Shown one piece after another: positions 6,244 through 7,593 of a DNA stretch of 7,593 bases. A program made the position numbers and the translations under genes. Under the pieces are notes generated by a model. That model saw only the letters and a program-made list of their open reading frames with translations, had not been told where the DNA came from and searched no databases. This DNA is from an uncultured Eubacterium sp. (GTDB lineage: Bacteria > Bacillota_A > Clostridia > Lachnospirales > Lachnospiraceae), in NCBI GenBank assembly GCA_948468465.1, contig CAOKJJ010000210.1, positions 1 to 7,593 of the forward strand, given 5' to 3'. Numbering within the stretch: the stretch's first letter is position 1; each line of letters opens with the position of its first letter.

Positions 6244-7071
6244 TTATTTGACTGCTCCGGTAATACCTTCCGCGAACTGTTTCTGCAGTACGAAGAAGAT
6301 GATCATGGTTGGAATCGAACAGAACAATACGCCGCACATCAGCATTCCATAGTCAATTACATAACCTGTGATCAGGTTTGCGATAAGCATTGGCATTGTC
6401 AGTGATTTATTATCTGTCATAATAACCTTCGGCCACAGATAAGAATTCCACGCGTTCATAAATGTAATAACCGCAGCGGCTGCATAGGTAGATTTCATCG
6501 TAGGCATAAACATTCTGAAAAAGATTTGTACCTCGTTTAACCCGTCAATACGTGCAGCTTCGATAATGTCAATCGGGAAGGATCTTGCATGCTGCCTGAA
6601 CATCATGATCATAAACGGTGTCGATATCATCGGAAGGATGAATCCAAGCGTCGTATTTAACAGTTTTGCTTTGGAAAACATCTGAAACAGCGGCACCATC
6701 GTAGCTACCTGCGGAACCATCATGGCAAGCAGCAAAATGGAAAACAGTTTATCTTTCCACTTGTCATTATAGATTTCAAATCCGTAGCCTGCGATGGAAC
6801 AGATTAACAGACAGACAATCGTTGTTACCAGCGCGTACAGAAATGAATTTCCAAGCGCACGCCATAATGGCTGCTGGCTCGTCAGGTTTTTAAAATTTTC
6901 CATAAAATGCGTTCCCGGCAGTATACGCCCTCTGGAAATATCCGTAGATGTGTTCGTAGCCGCGGATATCATCCAGTACAGCGGAAAAACGGAAATCAAA
7001 GATACAATAGTAAGAAAAATATAAGTTGGAATCAGCCTTCGCTGGATCATGGAATTGTTTTTCTTAGTCAC
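6244..7071 (-). CDS. Sugar ABC transporter permease, MalG/LacG type
   Basis: The product is one of two inner-membrane channel subunits of a CUT1 sugar importer. Its 275 residues hold about six hydrophobic segments (near 12-35, 75-97, 108-130, 140-158, 196-216 and 240-262). The EAA loop that docks the ATPase reads IEAARIDGLNEVQIFFRMFMP (170-190). The C-terminus ...QKQFAEGITGAVK is typical of the MalG/LacG side. The frame opens at a GTG at 7080, but the GTG at 7071 is better placed: AGGTGAT (7082-7076), a match to the extended anti-Shine-Dalgarno, stands before it. Either way it overlaps the upstream permease (by 8 or 17 bases), so the two are cotranscribed and coupled. No msmX-like ATPase gene is seen; such importers often share one encoded elsewhere. 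The substrate is unresolved. Confidence 0.93.
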   Translation of the reverse strand: MTKKNNSMIQRRLIPTYIFLTIVSLISVFPLYWMISAATNTSTDISRGRILPGTHFMENFKNLTSQQPLWRALGNSFLYALVTTIVCLLICSIAGYGFEIYNDKWKDKLFSILLLAMMVPQVATMVPLFQMFSKAKLLNTTLGFILPMISTPFMIMMFRQHARSFPIDIIEAARIDGLNEVQIFFRMFMPTMKSTYAAAAVITFMNAWNSYLWPKVIMTDNKSLTMPMLIANLITGYVIDYGMLMCGVLFCSIPTMIIFFVLQKQFAEGITGAVK

Positions 7072-7593
7072 GCGTATCACCTACTTTCAAGTTGATTAAT
7101 GCCAGAACCGCTACCATAATAAAGATCAAAAATGCCATTGCGGAAGCATAGCCAAAATTCGGCACATTAATAAAACATGTATTGTAAACATAATGAGACA
7201 TTGTAATTGTTGAATTCGCAGGCCCGCCTTTCGTCAGGTTGACAGACTCATCGAACAGCTGCAGCGTACCATTGATAGACGTAATGACGGTCATAATAAT
7301 GGTCGGCTTTAACAGCGGGACAGTAATCCGCCAGAATGTTTTCCATCCATTGGCACCGTCAATTTTAGCTGCCTCATATACGGAATATTCAATATTTTGA
7401 AGACCAGCCAGGTAAAATACCATGTTATATCCGGTCCATCTCCATACAAGCGCGATAATGATTACGATTTTAGCGCTTGTGGAATTTCCAAGGAAATTGT
7501 ATCCACGGTCTAAGATGTGAAGATTAACCAAAATTGTGTTAATCAGCCCTTCCTGTGCAAACAGGGAACGGAAAATAATCGCATAAGATACAA
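7064..7593 (-). CDS. Sugar ABC transporter permease, MalF/LacF type, partial
   Basis: Only the C-terminal part, about 176 residues, is in the window; the frame stays open through 7593, so the N-terminus lies beyond the right edge. A TTG at 7531 is internal, not a start: the residues before it, including YAIIFRSLFAQEGLINTIL, are typical MalF-type sequence. The EAA loop is YEAAKIDGANGWKTFWRITVPLLKP, followed by a FDESVNLTKGGPANST loop and the last membrane segments. It forms the channel with the MalG-type partner, whose start overlaps its end. A solute-binding protein gene is expected just upstream, outside the window. Confidence 0.92.
   Translation of the reverse strand, partial: VSYAIIFRSLFAQEGLINTILVNLHILDRGYNFLGNSTSAKIVIIIALVWRWTGYNMVFYLAGLQNIEYSVYEAAKIDGANGWKTFWRITVPLLKPTIIMTVITSINGTLQLFDESVNLTKGGPANSTITMSHYVYNTCFINVPNFGYASAMAFLIFIMVAVLALINLKVGDTRD
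7076..7082 (-). promoter_or_regulatory. Shine-Dalgarno site that decides the MalG-type permease start
   Basis: AGGTGAT matches the 3' part of the extended Shine-Dalgarno sequence and leaves eight bases between its AGG core and the GTG at 7071. The alternative GTG at 7080 overlaps this site and has only a weak GAAAG in front of it. Confidence 0.6.

Noticed and set aside
7064..7531. A complete short permease starting at the TTG at 7531
   Set aside because: The frame is open to the window edge with MalF-type residues upstream, so the gene is cut by the edge rather than short.

Overview
The window reads as chromosomal DNA of a low-to-moderate GC Firmicute, most likely a gut-type Clostridia such as Lachnospiraceae. 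This rests on strong purine-rich Shine-Dalgarno sites, TTGxxx-17-TATxxT promoters, a DUF234-type ATPase, a sugar ABC transporter beside a cupin-type AraC regulator, and an archaeal/fungal-type aspartate-semialdehyde dehydrogenase. No phage, transposase, integrase, tRNA, rRNA or CRISPR is visible. The genus is inferred, not proven.

Left edge (1-310) has no convincing gene. Bases 1-150 are GC-rich (about 58% by hand count, against about 41% for 151-310) and full of mutually complementary segments, including two helices that would cross as a pseudoknot. It is a candidate structured RNA or repeat of unknown strand. Bases 200-241 are a clear terminator for the gene to the right; 275-309 is a weaker terminator-like hairpin facing the other way.

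Minus-strand block (311-5060). Transcription runs queH, argH, asd, then the ATPase. queH (epoxyqueuosine reductase, tRNA queuosine synthesis) is followed by argH (argininosuccinate lyase, last step of arginine synthesis) after one base, so the two are probably translationally coupled. asd (aspartate semialdehyde for lysine, threonine, methionine and cell wall) follows after 68 bases and may have its own weak promoter. The ATPase gene has its own promoter and terminator, so it looks like a separate unit. Its P-loop and its C-terminal nuclease-like motif both depart from the family consensus.

Right block (5137-7593). A divergent intergenic region separates queH from an AraC-family regulator on the plus strand, which has a good promoter carrying a perfect dyad across the -10. 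The regulator converges, four bases apart, on two minus-strand permease genes of a CUT1 (MalFG/LacFG-type) sugar importer. The upstream permease is cut by the right window edge. The binding protein and any glycosidase are presumably beyond it. The regulator probably controls this importer, but the sugar cannot be told from the sequence.

Most of the window is ordinary housekeeping and carbohydrate uptake. The items most worth checking are the RNA candidate at 1-150, the doubly degenerate ATPase, and the charged repeat tail of QueH that overlaps the argH ribosome-binding site. I do not see a clear new multi-gene system.
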